The notes under the pieces: generated by a model
Told to the model about the DNA's origin: nothing
Database searches by the model: none
Seen by the model: only the letters and a program-made list of their open reading frames with translations
Translations under genes and position numbers: made by a program
In this document: piece after piece, positions 1 to 9,518 of the stretch
Layout of the letters: each line of letters opens with the position of its first letter
How positions within the stretch are numbered: position 1 is the first letter of the stretch
Source: Akkermansia muciniphila
Lineage (GTDB): Bacteria; Verrucomicrobiota; Verrucomicrobiia; Verrucomicrobiales; Akkermansiaceae
Length of the DNA stretch: 64,000 bases
Reading direction: 5' to 3'
Assembly: GCF_018709685.1 (NCBI RefSeq)
Contig: NZ_JABDHQ010000004.1
Coordinates: 1 to 64,000 of the forward strand

Positions 1-938
1 TCTTCATCCCGGTTGTCCTGAATTTCTCCTTAAAGAGTTGAATTTCTTAAGTTACTCAAAGAAAGTTACACGGAGGAAATACCGGGAGCATCCGGTCTAC
101 AGGAATGGAGAATTTCCCGGCATGAGACGGACGGGAGCGGCTGAGCCTCTTTGCACGTTTCCTCCTTTCATTTTTTATCACTATTCATTTATTTTATGCG
201 CATTTTATTAATTTTTTCAGATACTCTGCTTTAGTTGTACACCTGTTATCCACATTCTATTTACATCACCTTTCATCTTCGGGTGAGCGTCCATCCTGTT
301 TTTACACGGCCAAATCATGAATGCGGAAACCCAGGCAGAAAATAGAAATAGCCATGAAGCCCTTCAAGCTACACTCAAAACGGACAGGAGAAGAACAGAA
401 AACCAACTCTCCCAGCCGCCTTTTCCATTCTGGAAACAGGCTCCAGAAAAGAGCGGCAAGCCACTGGAATGATTCTCCAGACCGGGATCACCTCAAGAGT
501 TATACACATCTTATGAACATGTTATTATCAAACCTTCCATGATTTGCCCTGATTTTTTTCGTGATCGGCAAAGGTTCATGACAGGCAGGCATCAAGGAAA
601 ACACTGGAAACGGCTTTGACCGGGAGAAGACTGCTTCCCGTAGATTATCTTCCGGATGTTGAAGAGAAGATTTACCGCTACCGTTATCACATTCATATTA
701 TTGAGACAAAAACGCACCGTTCGCGTGCTTTTTCAAGCGCCAGAGGATAAGGCATCCGCAGATATTTCACGTACACATTTTTCCCGGAGTACGGATTTTC
801 CATCCATTTCCGCAGGACAGAATGAGAGTAAACGGAAGGATTTAAAAACGCACGGCCACGAATGCCTGTTTCCATGGCAAGCGTGACGCCAATTGTCCTT
901 GTCCCAAACACGGACGAACGGTAGATTTTCCGCGCCAT
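1..938. other. Long AT-rich intergenic region upstream of metH
   Basis: No credible coding sequence is visible; the short open frames here have no recognisable protein character. The part from about 165 to 510 is very AT-rich and holds DnaA-box-like 9-mers (listed separately). A GCCACTGG string at 460-467 resembles one box of cobalamin riboswitches, but I could not find the other conserved blocks. The metH promoter probably lies in the last 200 bases, but no clear -35/-10 pair stands out. Confidence 0.6.
165..508 (+). other. Origin-like or DnaA-binding region
   Basis: Three AT-rich 12-mers starting CATTT lie at 169-180, 186-197 and 201-212. They are followed by DnaA-box-like 9-mers, all on the plus strand: TTGTACACC (235-243), TTATCCACA (246-254, perfect consensus), TTTTACACG (300-308) and TTATACACA (500-508, perfect to TTWTNCACA). 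The first two are 11 bp apart, one helical turn. AT-rich tandem 13-mers next to co-oriented DnaA boxes is the arrangement of bacterial origins. No dnaA, dnaN or gidA is in view, so this may instead be a DnaA titration or regulatory site, or chance in AT-rich DNA. Confidence 0.4.
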
Positions 939-3900
939 ATGACCAGAGCATCCAGATTCGAACGCCTTGATTATCTGAAGGACCAATTGAGCAAAAGGAT
1001 TGTCATCCTGGATGGCGCCATGGGCACCAATATCCAGAAGTTCAGGCTGGGGGAGAAGGATTACCGCGGGGAACGTTTTGCGGATGCGGCGCGCTACCCC
1101 AACGACCTGAAGAATAATAACGACCTGCTGGTCCTGACCAGGCCGGAGGTGATCCTGGACATCCACCGCCGCTTTCTAAGCACAGGGCATGCGGATATTC
1201 TGGAAACCTGCACGTTCAGCGCTACCAGCATCGGCCAGCACGATTATTTCTGGCACCGTCCGGAGGAAGGGAGCCGCAAGGACCAGGATTATTTCCAGGA
1301 GGTAGTGGACGCCCCCGGGCTGAAGTCCCTGATCCGGGAAGTGAACCTGGCCGCCTGCGCCCTCGCCCGCCAGGCCTGTGACGAAGCGGAAGCGGCGGAC
1401 GGAAGGCCGCGCCTGGTGGCCGGGTCCATAGGCCCCCTGCCCGTTACCTGCTCCCTGTCTCCGGACGTGAATGACCCGGGGTTCCGGGCCGTGAATTTCC
1501 GCCAGCTGAGGCAGGCCTACCGCGACCAGGTTCTGGCCCTGCTGGAGGGCGGCGCGGACCTGCTGCTGCTGGAGACGATTTTCGACACGCTGAACGCCAA
1601 GGCGGCCCTGTTCGCCATTCAGGAGGTTTTTGAGGAACAGCCGGACGCCGCCGTTCCGGTCATGGTGTCCGTCACGCTGACGGACAAGGCGGGGCGCACG
1701 CTGTCCGGCCAGACGATTGAAGCGTTCTGGAATTCCATCCGCCACGTACGTCCTTTTTCCGTGGGCATTAATTGCGCCCTGGGGCCGGACCTGATGCGCT
1801 CCTTTGCGGAGGAGCTTTCCGGCCTGGCGGATTGCCATGTGTCCATTTACGCGAACGCCGGGCTTCCCAACCCGCTCAGCCCCACGGGGTACGACCTTCT
1901 TCCGGAGGACATGGCCCGGTTCATGAAGGAGTACGCGTCCCTGGGCCTGCTGAATATCGTGGGCGGCTGCTGCGGCACCACGCCGGAACATATCGGCGCC
2001 ATTGCGGCCGCCGTGGAAGGCCTGGCTCCCCGTGTTCCAACCGCGCAGGAGCCCGCGCTGCGCCTGTCCGGTTATGAGGCGTACAACCACACTCCGGAGA
2101 AGAATACCCTTTTTGTGGGGGAACGCTGCAACGTGGCGGGTTCTCCCAAATTCGCGCGCCTGATCCGTGAAGGAAAGTATGAGGAAGCCGTATCCATCGC
2201 CCGCCAGCAGGTGGAGAACGGCGCCGTGGTGCTGGATTTCTGTTTTGACGACGGCCTGATTGACGGGCCGGAGGCCATGGTCCGGTTCCTGAACCTCGTT
2301 TCCGCGGAGCCGGATATCGCCCGCGTTCCCTTCATGGTGGATTCCTCCAAGTGGGAAGTGCTGGAAGCCGGTCTGCAATGCATGCAGGGCAAGGGGATCG
2401 TGAATTCCATTTCCCTGAAGGAGGGCGAGGAGGAGTTCCTGAAGAAGGCCTCCCTGATTAGGAAGTACGGCGCGGCGGCCGTGGTGATGGGTTTTGACGA
2501 ACAGGGGCAGGCTTCCAATTACGAGGACCGCGTCCGCATCGCCCAGCGGGCTTATGACCTGCTGGTGAACCGCGTGCAGTTCCCGCCGGAGGATATTATT
2601 TTTGACCCGAACGTGCTGACCGTCGGCACCGGGATTGCGGAGCACGCCAATTACGCCCTGGATTTTTTCAAGGCCGCAGGCTGGATTTCCCAAAACCTGC
2701 CGCACACGCACATTTCCGGCGGCATTTCCAATGTTTCCTTTGCCTTCCGCGGCAATAACCCGGTGCGGGAGGCCATGCATTCCGCCTTCCTGTACCACGC
2801 CACCCGGCAGGGGCTGGACATGTGCATCGTGAACGCCGGGATGCTGGAGGTATACGACAATATTCCCAAGGACAGGCTGAAGCTGATTGAAGACGTGCTG
2901 CTGAACCGGGATCCGGACGCCACGGAGCGCCTGACGGATTACGCGGAAAAGCTGGCCGCGGAGAAGACGGAGGCCGGAGCGGAGAAGAAGCCCGTGCTGG
3001 AGTGGCGGGAGCAGGACGTGGCCAAGCGCCTGGAGTATTCCCTGATCAAGGGCATTACCGAGTTTGTGGATGCGGATACGGCGGAGGCGTTCCGGGAGCT
3101 GGGCTCCCCGCTGAAGGTGATTGAAGGCCCGCTGATGGAGGGCATGAAGGTGGTCGGGCAGTTGTTCGGGGACGGGAAGATGTTCCTGCCCCAGGTGGTG
3201 AAGAGCGCCCGCGTGATGAAGCAGGCCGTGGCCTGGCTCACCCCGTATATTGAGGCGGACAGCAAGGGCTCCTCCAAGACGGGCAAGGCCGTGATCGCCA
3301 CTGTAAAGGGGGACGTGCATGACATCGGCAAGAATATCGTGGGCGTGGTGCTGGGCTGCAACGGGTTTGAGATGATTGACCTGGGCGTGATGGTCCATTG
3401 CGATACCATCCTGGACCGGGCGGAGGCGGAACAGGCGGACCTGGTGATGCTTTCCGGCCTGATCACCCCTTCCCTGGAGGAAATGTCCCACGTGGCCGCA
3501 GAGATGGAGCGCCGGGGAATGACCATTCCCCTGATGGTGGGGGGAGCCACCACGTCCGCCCTGCATACGGCCCTGAAAATAGCCCCCCATTACCAGGGCG
3601 CCGTGGTGCATACGGTGGACGCGTCCCAGGTGGTGCCCGCTGCCGCCTCCCTGGTGAGCGGGAAGAAGGATTCCTACATCGCCGCCGTGAAGGCCCGGCA
3701 GGAGGAGTTGCGCAACAGGCATGAGAACAAGCCCGCCCGCGACCTCCTGTCCCTGGAGGAAGCCCGTGAACTGCGCTGGAAGGGGGCGGAGGGCGGTTAC
3801 CTTCCCCCCGTGCCCGCACGCCTGGGGCCGGTTTCCATCGGCAGCCTGCACAGCTCCGTCAGCTGCGGCTGCTGCAGTGACGATCCGCGCTATTACGTGA

Positions 3901-4700
3901 CCGTGGAGGAGCTGGTTGAGCGGATTGACTGGACTCCCTTTTTCCACGCCTGGGAGCTGCACGGCTCCTGGAACCGCGCGGCCCGGGAGTTCCGCACGAA
4001 GGACCCTTCCAAGGCGGAGGCTGCCGCCGCCCTGTACCAGGACGCCCGCGACCTGCTGGACCAGGCCGTCAGGGAGAACCGCTACCAGGCCCGCGGCGTA
4101 ATCGGCATTTTTCCGGCCAATTCCACGGCCAGCCATGACGATATTACCGTCTGGACGGATGAGTCCAGAAACGTTCCCCAGGCCACCCTGCTGACCCAGC
4201 GGCAGCAGTTGAACAAGCAGGGGAAGACCCGGATGGCGCTGGCGGATTTCATCGCTCCCGCGGGAGTGAAGGATTACGTGGGGGCCATGGCGGTCAGCAT
4301 CCACGGCTCCCGGCGCTGGGCGAAGGAGTGGGAGGACAGGAACGATTCCTACCGCGCCCTGCTGGTGAGTTCCCTGGCGGACCGCCTGGTGGAGGCCTTC
4401 GCTTCCATCGCCCATGACAGGCTGCGCCTCCTGTGGAATATTCCGGAAGAGTCCGGGGTGCGTCCCGCCTGCGGCTATCCCAGCCAGCCGGACCACCAGG
4501 AGAAGGAAACCGTGTTCAGGCTCCTTCATGCACAGGAGGAAGCGGGCATGAGCCTGACGGAGACCTGGATGATGCAGCCCGTTTCCGCCGTCTGCGCCCT
4601 CGTGTTCTCCCACCCGGAAAGCACCTACTTCACCGTGGGCGCCACCGGAGAAGACCAGCAGAAGGATTACGCCGCCAGAAGACAGGCCGCCCATTCCTGA
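939..4700 (+). CDS. metH: Cobalamin-dependent methionine synthase
   Basis: Transfers a methyl group from 5-methyltetrahydrofolate through cobalamin to homocysteine in the cytoplasm. The 1253 residues (E. coli 1227) contain all modules in order. The homocysteine domain has zinc ligands C279 (NCALGPD) and C344/C345 (GGCCGTTP). The pterin-binding domain spans about 365-640. The cap and B12 domain carries DVHDIGKN with axial H794, SGLITPSL and GGATTS. The C-terminal SAM-binding reactivation domain ends with an FSHPES motif. Three oddities: the usual D-x-N of the pterin domain reads D433-F-C435; the homocysteine domain has roughly 28 extra residues after the TFSATS motif; and a Cys cluster SCGCC (C976, C978, C979) sits between the B12 and reactivation domains. 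No Shine-Dalgarno is seen; the start is chosen by alignment with family N-termini. Confidence 0.97.
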   Translation: MTRASRFERLDYLKDQLSKRIVILDGAMGTNIQKFRLGEKDYRGERFADAARYPNDLKNNNDLLVLTRPEVILDIHRRFLSTGHADILETCTFSATSIGQHDYFWHRPEEGSRKDQDYFQEVVDAPGLKSLIREVNLAACALARQACDEAEAADGRPRLVAGSIGPLPVTCSLSPDVNDPGFRAVNFRQLRQAYRDQVLALLEGGADLLLLETIFDTLNAKAALFAIQEVFEEQPDAAVPVMVSVTLTDKAGRTLSGQTIEAFWNSIRHVRPFSVGINCALGPDLMRSFAEELSGLADCHVSIYANAGLPNPLSPTGYDLLPEDMARFMKEYASLGLLNIVGGCCGTTPEHIGAIAAAVEGLAPRVPTAQEPALRLSGYEAYNHTPEKNTLFVGERCNVAGSPKFARLIREGKYEEAVSIARQQVENGAVVLDFCFDDGLIDGPEAMVRFLNLVSAEPDIARVPFMVDSSKWEVLEAGLQCMQGKGIVNSISLKEGEEEFLKKASLIRKYGAAAVVMGFDEQGQASNYEDRVRIAQRAYDLLVNRVQFPPEDIIFDPNVLTVGTGIAEHANYALDFFKAAGWISQNLPHTHISGGISNVSFAFRGNNPVREAMHSAFLYHATRQGLDMCIVNAGMLEVYDNIPKDRLKLIEDVLLNRDPDATERLTDYAEKLAAEKTEAGAEKKPVLEWREQDVAKRLEYSLIKGITEFVDADTAEAFRELGSPLKVIEGPLMEGMKVVGQLFGDGKMFLPQVVKSARVMKQAVAWLTPYIEADSKGSSKTGKAVIATVKGDVHDIGKNIVGVVLGCNGFEMIDLGVMVHCDTILDRAEAEQADLVMLSGLITPSLEEMSHVAAEMERRGMTIPLMVGGATTSALHTALKIAPHYQGAVVHTVDASQVVPAAASLVSGKKDSYIAAVKARQEELRNRHENKPARDLLSLEEARELRWKGAEGGYLPPVPARLGPVSIGSLHSSVSCGCCSDDPRYYVTVEELVERIDWTPFFHAWELHGSWNRAAREFRTKDPSKAEAAAALYQDARDLLDQAVRENRYQARGVIGIFPANSTASHDDITVWTDESRNVPQATLLTQRQQLNKQGKTRMALADFIAPAGVKDYVGAMAVSIHGSRRWAKEWEDRNDSYRALLVSSLADRLVEAFASIAHDRLRLLWNIPEESGVRPACGYPSQPDHQEKETVFRLLHAQEEAGMSLTETWMMQPVSAVCALVFSHPESTYFTVGATGEDQQKDYAARRQAAHS

Positions 4701-4730
4701 TTTTCCTCTTTTTCATTCCGCCTTTCATCT

Positions 4731-5507
4731 ATGCAGCATACCGATCAAATACAGGCCCTTTCAGAGTTCCTGCTGGAGTACGCCACCACGCTCATGGGCG
4801 CAGGGGTGCATACCAACCGCGCCGTGCGCAACATTTCCCGCATCGCCGCCGCGTACGGGTACAGCGCGGATATGACCATCTTCCAGCGCAACATCACCAT
4901 GAGCCTGATCTGCAAGGATGACGAGACGCTGCGCCGCACCTCCGTCCGGAAGCTGAAGCCCCTGGCGTTCAACCTGAACCTGATCCAGCAGCTTAGTGAA
5001 TTAAGCTGGCTCCCGGTGGACAACAACGTCAGCATTGCGGAGATGGAGCAGGCGTTCAGTTCCATCGTGCGCACCAAAAGGTTTTCCCGCTGGACGGACC
5101 TGCTGCTGGTCAGCGTGGGGAACGCCGCCTTCTGCCGCCTGTTCAACGGGGACCTGTGGGCCATGCTGACTGTGTTTGTGGCCACCCTGCTGGGCTTCCT
5201 GGTCAAGCAGCAGCTCTCCCGGTTGAAGTACAATCCTCTCGGCGTAATCATTCTTTCCGCCTTCGCCGCCTCCATGGCGGCGGCGTGCGCCGTCATTTTC
5301 CAGATCGGCGCCACGCCGCAGATCGCCCTGGCCACCAGCGTCCTGTTCCTGGTGCCCGGCGTGCAAATGATCAATTCCATCATGGACCTGATGCACGGCC
5401 ACATCCTGATGGGGATTTCCCGGGGCGTCCATTCCATCATGATGATTACCTGCATCACCATCGGCCTTTCCGCAACCATGCTTATTGTGGGGGTAAACAG
5501 CTTATGA
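4731..5507 (+). CDS. Threonine/serine exporter, large N-terminal half (YjjP/ThrE type)
   Basis: This 258-residue membrane protein matches the ThrE N-terminal module (DUF1212, YjjP family). It has a soluble N-terminal part (1-120) with the LLEYATTLMGAGVHTNRAVRN segment typical of the family, then about five hydrophobic segments including the conserved VPGVQMINSIMDLMHGH motif. The partner half is encoded immediately downstream with an ATGA overlap, so the two are translationally coupled and probably form one exporter. In E. coli, YjjP/YjjB export succinate; in corynebacteria, the fused ThrE exports threonine and serine. Substrate is therefore unsettled. The neighbourhood (metH, hom, lysC) would suit amino-acid export; the mutase pathway elsewhere in the window would suit succinate. 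Confidence 0.85.
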   Translation: MQHTDQIQALSEFLLEYATTLMGAGVHTNRAVRNISRIAAAYGYSADMTIFQRNITMSLICKDDETLRRTSVRKLKPLAFNLNLIQQLSELSWLPVDNNVSIAEMEQAFSSIVRTKRFSRWTDLLLVSVGNAAFCRLFNGDLWAMLTVFVATLLGFLVKQQLSRLKYNPLGVIILSAFAASMAAACAVIFQIGATPQIALATSVLFLVPGVQMINSIMDLMHGHILMGISRGVHSIMMITCITIGLSATMLIVGVNSL

Positions 5508-6007
5508 GCCCGGATTTCCTCTCCTCCATCCTTCTGGACGGCCTGATGGCCGCCATTGCCGCCACGGGGTTTGCCGTCATCTCCAATCCGCCCAAGCGCG
5601 CCATTGCCGTTTCCGCCCTGCTGGCGGCCATCGGCCACGCCTTCCGGTTTTACATGCTGCATTCCTGGTCCATTGACATTTCCAGCGCCACCTTTATCGC
5701 CGCTTTCACCATAGGCATGCTGGGCGTCATGACGGCCAAGCTGGTGAAGTGCCCGGCGGAGATTTTCGCGTTCCCCTCCCTGCTGCCGATGATTCCGGGC
5801 GTGTACGCGTACAAGACCATCCTGGCCCTGATGCAGTTCATGCAGGAGAACCAGGATACGTCCACCATGAACCGGCTGATCGTGGACATCTGCAAAAACG
5901 GCATCACGGCGTTCTTCATCATCTTCTCCCTGGTGATCGGAGTAGCCATTCCCATGCTGATGTTCAAACGGTTGAGCTATACCCGCATCATCAAGCCGGG
6001 GCACTGA
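5504..6007 (+). CDS. Threonine/serine exporter, small C-terminal half (YjjB type)
   Basis: A 167-residue integral membrane protein of the ThrE C-terminal family (DUF3815, YjjB). It has about five hydrophobic segments and the family motif around FPSLLPMIPGVYAYKTIL. The start ATG overlaps the stop of the preceding gene (ATGA at 5504-5507), which fixes the start and indicates coupling. It acts with the upstream half as a two-part carrier in the inner membrane. A longer frame open upstream overlaps the partner gene and has no family similarity, so it was not used. Confidence 0.85.
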   Translation: MSPDFLSSILLDGLMAAIAATGFAVISNPPKRAIAVSALLAAIGHAFRFYMLHSWSIDISSATFIAAFTIGMLGVMTAKLVKCPAEIFAFPSLLPMIPGVYAYKTILALMQFMQENQDTSTMNRLIVDICKNGITAFFIIFSLVIGVAIPMLMFKRLSYTRIIKPGH

Positions 6008-6102
6008 CCCCCAAACGCCGGAAACGGGGCATTTTTCTCTTGCCAGACTACGCCCCGTGTGGTTTACTACGCCCCGCAACGGCAGGAATGCCAGTGCAAG
6101 AC

Positions 6103-6177
6103 AGCCCCATAGTGTAATTGGTAACACACCTGATTTTGGTTCAGTATTTCTAGGTTCGAGTCCTGGTGGGGCTGCCA
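6103..6177 (+). tRNA. tRNA-Gln (anticodon TTG)
   Basis: Cloverleaf folds by eye: acceptor AGCCCCA/TGGGGCT (7 bp), D stem GTGT/ACAC, anticodon loop TTTTGGT giving TTG, T arm CTAGG-TTCGAGT-CCTGG, discriminator G and an encoded CCA end (6175-6177). The first pair of the anticodon stem (C-T) is mismatched. It reads CAA and, by wobble, CAG. Confidence 0.95.
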
Positions 6178-6183
6178 ATCTTA

Positions 6184-6207
6184 CCCTCCTCTCTGGGAGG
6201 GTTTTTT
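6184..6207 (+). terminator. Rho-independent terminator of tRNA-Gln
   Basis: CCCTCC (6184-6189) pairs with GGAGGG (6196-6201) across a short loop, followed immediately by six T residues. It starts 7 bases after the tRNA CCA end. Confidence 0.85.
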
Positions 6208-6246
6208 ATTGCCCTTTTGTCCTTTCCATGCCTGCCTGCGGTTCAA

Positions 6247-6361
6247 AGCGCCGCAAGGTTCCGGCAGGAACCAGCGTCAGCGAATAAGAGGGGTTCCGGC
6301 CCTCATAAGTTTCCCGAGGGAAACCAGTTTACCCGGCAGGCACGAAGGCCGGAGGCCTTCG
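6247..6361. repeat. Cluster of three perfect palindromes
   Basis: Stem 1: GGTTCC (6257-6262) and GGAACC (6267-6272), loop GGCA. Stem 2: GTTTCCC (6309-6315) and GGGAAAC (6318-6324), loop GA. Stem 3: CGAAGGCC (6343-6350) and GGCCTTCG (6354-6361), loop GGA. None has a T-tract, so they do not look like terminators. The 11-mer AGCGCCGCAAG ahead of stem 1 recurs at 30822-30832 in front of another hairpin. Confidence 0.6.
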
Positions 6362-6422
6362 CTCCCGGCTGGCCGTTTTCCTCTCAAGCCGTGGTAATAT
6401 ATCCTTTCCCCCGTGTTTCCTG

Positions 6423-6540
6423 ATGCCACGCTGCTGGGAACAAGGGTTTGACTCATTCGCCTTTCAGACTCCTTCACCCTGCGGGCTCCATGCTCCGCAC
6501 TCCGTCCAATCGCAACGCGGTTTCCCGGCCCTTATAATAC
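6423..6540 (-). repeat. Dispersed intergenic repeat, copy A
   Basis: On the minus strand this copy begins with the 15-mer AAGGGCCGGGAAACC and ends near a CCCTTGTTCCC segment. The same core and the same order of sub-blocks recur on the plus strand at 58219-58339 and, more diverged, at 56962-57102. It has no coding potential and no transposase is linked to it. Confidence 0.7.
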
Positions 6541-6757
6541 TCCGTGCGGCATACAGAAAAATATTCCAAGTCTATTCCCCTTACCAAAAACGGTATTCGT
6601 CCTTTTCCGGGCTTTCTTTTCATACCTGCCGTTCTTTTATGTGCCCCTTTTCCATCCCACCTGTTTCCATGCCATCCGGACGGCGGCCTCACTGCCCTTC
6701 CGGAACGGTAAAAGCTCTTGCGTTACAGGGATTTTTTTGCATAATCGCCCCGCAGGA

Positions 6758-8086
6758 ATGACGGAAAAACCTATACAACTTGGGCTTGCTGGGCTGGGAA
6801 CGGTCGGTTCCGGCGTGTATGAAACGCTGTGCCGCAACCATGCCCTCCTGGAAGCCCGGAGCAAGATTCCTTTCAGGATCAAGCGCATCGCCGTGCGCAA
6901 TCTGGAAAAACCCAGGGAAACCGCCGTTCCACGGGAATTGCTGACGGACGACTGGAACGACCTGGTGAATGATCCGGAAATTGACATCGTCATTGAGCTG
7001 ATCGGCGGCACGCGCCAGGCTTACGACTTGGTGACGCTGGCCCTGCGCGCCGGAAAGCCTGTCGTCACGGGGAACAAGGCCCTTCTGGCGGAGTACGGAG
7101 CGGAAATTTTCAAGCTTTCCGCGGAGATGGGCACACCCATTTATTTTGAAGCTTCTGCCGGGGGCGGCATCCCGATTATCCAGAGCCTTCAGAATTCCCT
7201 GATCTGCAACCATATCAGTTCCATTGTGGGCATCATCAACGGGACGTCCAATTACATCCTTTCCGCCATGGGGGAACACGGGGCGGATTATGCGGACGCC
7301 CTGGTCCAGGCCCAGAAGCTGGGCTTTGCGGAGGAAGACCCCTCCCTGGACGTGAACGGCTGGGACGCCGCCCACAAGGCCCTCATCCTGGCGATGCTGG
7401 CGTACGGCACCACCATTTCCCCGGACAAGATTTACGTGAGCGGCATTGAGAACATCACCAGCCGCGATTTTGAGTTCGCCAAGAAGCTGGGCTATACGAT
7501 CAAGCTTCTCGTCGTCATCCGCTACCATGAAGGACAGGAAGACGCCCTGGAACTGCGCGTTCAGCCCTGCTTTGTCCATGACTGGCACATCCTGGCCTCC
7601 GTGAACGGCGTGTTCAACGCCATTTCCGTCACGGGAGACATTGTAGGGGAAACGCTGTTCTACGGACGCGGAGCGGGCAAGAACCCCACGGCCTCCGCCG
7701 TCATCAGCGACGTGATCACCGCCATGCGCGAAAGCCGCTATCCGGAGTACCATACGGGCTTCAATCCTTACGCCAAGTCCTGCGGAGTCATGCACATCAA
7801 CGACACGGTGACTCCGTATTACGTCCGCTTCCAGGTGGCGGACCAGCCCGGCGTCATTGCGGAAATAGCACGCATCCTGGCAACCTTCGGCATCGGCATT
7901 TCCGCCACCTCTTCCGCCCCCAGCCACATTGCTGAAAACGGGGAACCCTGGAATGACCTGGTCTTTATCCTGCACACGTGCCCGTGGGGCCAGCTCCAGA
8001 AGGCCCTGGCGGAAATTGCGCGCATTTCCTGCGTGGCGGCGGATCCCCGCGTGCTCCGCATTGAACATCTTCTTCCTCAATCCTAA
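6758..8086 (+). CDS. hom: Homoserine dehydrogenase
   Basis: NAD(P)H-dependent reduction of aspartate semialdehyde to homoserine, the branch towards threonine and methionine. The 442-residue product has an N-terminal Rossmann motif (GLAGLGTVGSGV, about residues 8-19), the catalytic domain with NGTSNYIL and EEDPSLDVNGWDAAHK, and a C-terminal ACT domain (from about 350, RFQVADQPGVIAEIA) expected to sense threonine. This start matches the family N-terminus; the frame stays open 39 codons upstream without similarity. It lies 21 bp before lysC, so the two probably form an operon feeding the same pathway, with MetH consuming homocysteine further down. Confidence 0.95.
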   Translation: MTEKPIQLGLAGLGTVGSGVYETLCRNHALLEARSKIPFRIKRIAVRNLEKPRETAVPRELLTDDWNDLVNDPEIDIVIELIGGTRQAYDLVTLALRAGKPVVTGNKALLAEYGAEIFKLSAEMGTPIYFEASAGGGIPIIQSLQNSLICNHISSIVGIINGTSNYILSAMGEHGADYADALVQAQKLGFAEEDPSLDVNGWDAAHKALILAMLAYGTTISPDKIYVSGIENITSRDFEFAKKLGYTIKLLVVIRYHEGQEDALELRVQPCFVHDWHILASVNGVFNAISVTGDIVGETLFYGRGAGKNPTASAVISDVITAMRESRYPEYHTGFNPYAKSCGVMHINDTVTPYYVRFQVADQPGVIAEIARILATFGIGISATSSAPSHIAENGEPWNDLVFILHTCPWGQLQKALAEIARISCVAADPRVLRIEHLLPQS

Positions 8087-8107
8087 CCCACATCATCATC
8101 CTGTTAC

Positions 8108-9325
8108 ATGGCTCTTATCGTTCAAAAATTCGGAGGCAGCTCCGTCGGCACCATTGACCGCATCCGCAATGTGGCGCACCGCATCCATGATACCGCCAGG
8201 GACGGCAACCAGGTGGTAGCCGTCGTTTCCGCCATGAGCGGCGTGACGGACAAGCTGATCAGCCTTGCCAGGGAACTGTCCGAATCCCCCTGTGAACGCG
8301 AACTGGACGTGCTAATGGCCACCGGCGAGCAGCAGTCCATCGCCCTGCTCTGCATGGCCCTTCACGAGCTGGGGGAAAAAGCCATGTCCTTCACGGGGGC
8401 GCAGGCGGGCATCACCACCTTCGGCAGCCATACGCGCGGACGCATCCACAGCATCAACCCCACGCTGATGAACAAGTACCTGCAGGAAGGCAACATCCTC
8501 ATCTGCGCCGGCTTCCAGGGGGCTACGGAGGAAGGAATGGTCCAGACGCTGGGCCGCGGGGGGTCTGACCTTTCCGCCATCGCCATCGCGGCCGCGCTGA
8601 AGGCGGACGTGTGCCAGATTTTTACAGATGTGGACGGCGTGTACACCTGCGACCCCCGCGTGGTGAAAGACGCCAAGAAAATACAAACCCTTTCATATGA
8701 CGAGATGCTGGAGATGGCCTCCAACGGTTCCAAGGTGATGCAGTCGCGCTCCGTGGAATTCGCCAAAAAATTCGGCGTCGTCTTTGAAGTTCGCAACTCC
8801 ATGAACAACAACCCCGGTACAATCGTGCAAGAAGAAACTCCCTCCATGGAAGCCGTCGTCATCCGCGGCATCTCCATTGACCGCAACCAGGCCCGCGTCA
8901 CCATCACCGGCATTCCGGACCAGATCGGCTATACGGCCCAGGTGCTGGGCGCCCTGGCTGAGGCGGAAATCAACCTGGACATGATTCTGGCCAATACCGC
9001 GCATGACGGCTACGTCCGCCAGTCCTTCACCATGCCGTCCAATGAACTGGGCCGCGCCCAGGCTGCCCTCAAGCCGGTCATGGCCGCCCTGGGCTCCACC
9101 GTGAAGGTGGAAACGGAAGCGGGCCTTGCCAAGCTTTCCCTGGTGGGCATCGGCATGCGTTCCCATTCCGGCGTGGGCGCCACCGCGTTCAAGGCCCTGG
9201 CGGACGCCAACATCAAGACCGGCATGATTTCCACCTCGGAGATCAAGATTGCCGTGATGGTGGACGAATCAGACATTGAGGAAGCGGCCCGGGTGGTGCA
9301 CAGGGCGTTCAATCTGGGCGTTTAA
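8108..9325 (+). CDS. lysC: Aspartate kinase
   Basis: Phosphorylates aspartate in the first step of the lysine, threonine and methionine pathway. The 405-residue monofunctional enzyme shows the KFGGSSVG nucleotide-binding motif (residues 7-14), the FTDVDGVYTCDPRVV segment in the kinase domain, and two C-terminal ACT domains including SLVGIGMRSHSGVGA. Length fits the alpha-subunit class. It is cotranscribed with hom and closed by a strong terminator at 9345-9376. Feedback control by lysine and/or threonine is expected from the ACT domains but cannot be read from sequence. Confidence 0.97.
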   Translation: MALIVQKFGGSSVGTIDRIRNVAHRIHDTARDGNQVVAVVSAMSGVTDKLISLARELSESPCERELDVLMATGEQQSIALLCMALHELGEKAMSFTGAQAGITTFGSHTRGRIHSINPTLMNKYLQEGNILICAGFQGATEEGMVQTLGRGGSDLSAIAIAAALKADVCQIFTDVDGVYTCDPRVVKDAKKIQTLSYDEMLEMASNGSKVMQSRSVEFAKKFGVVFEVRNSMNNNPGTIVQEETPSMEAVVIRGISIDRNQARVTITGIPDQIGYTAQVLGALAEAEINLDMILANTAHDGYVRQSFTMPSNELGRAQAALKPVMAALGSTVKVETEAGLAKLSLVGIGMRSHSGVGATAFKALADANIKTGMISTSEIKIAVMVDESDIEEAARVVHRAFNLGV

Positions 9326-9344
9326 CACTTCCCCCTTTTTCAGG

Positions 9345-9376
9345 ACCGGTTCACGGAAACGTGAACCGGTTTTTTC
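9345..9376 (+). terminator. Terminator of hom-lysC
   Basis: An 11-bp perfect stem, ACCGGTTCACG (9345-9355) with CGTGAACCGGT (9360-9370), capped by a GAAA tetraloop and followed by a T-tract to 9375. Confidence 0.9.
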
Positions 9377-9380
9377 ATGT

Positions 9381-9407
9381 ATTCCCCCTGTCCGGGACAG
9401 GGGGAAT
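9381..9407 (-). terminator. Perfect inverted repeat, possible minus-strand terminator
   Basis: ATTCCCCCTGTC (9381-9392) pairs with GACAGGGGGAAT (9396-9407), 12 bp with a 3-base loop. It lies downstream of the minus-strand gene ending at 9519, but no T-run directly follows on that strand. It could end that transcript or insulate it from lysC. Confidence 0.45.
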
Positions 9408-9518
9408 GCTGAAATACAAAAAGGCCTGCTTCCTGAAAGGAACGGGATGGGGGATGAAACATGCCCGGGCAACAAGGAAGGGCTTGCCGGAAAGAGGGAG
9501 AGAAAAAAGAGTAAGACG

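Larger units (their letters stand above)
6208..6757. other. Repeat-rich spacer between tRNA-Gln and hom
   Basis: No gene is seen. The left half carries three perfect small palindromes (6257-6272, 6309-6324, 6343-6361). The middle (6423-6540) is one copy of a dispersed repeat. The right part, 6541-6757, is pyrimidine-rich and presumably holds the hom promoter, which I could not define. Confidence 0.6.

Noticed and set aside
460-467. GCCACTGG upstream of metH as part of a cobalamin riboswitch
   Set aside because: The other conserved blocks (B12 box, GGGAAGG and the P3-P6 core) could not be located around it.
1176-4694. Long open frame on the strand opposite metH
   Set aside because: A shadow caused by high GC at third codon positions; low-complexity, His/Gly/Gln-rich product without family similarity. 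The same holds for long antisense frames opposite nrdJ, ppdK, pgi and the mutase genes.
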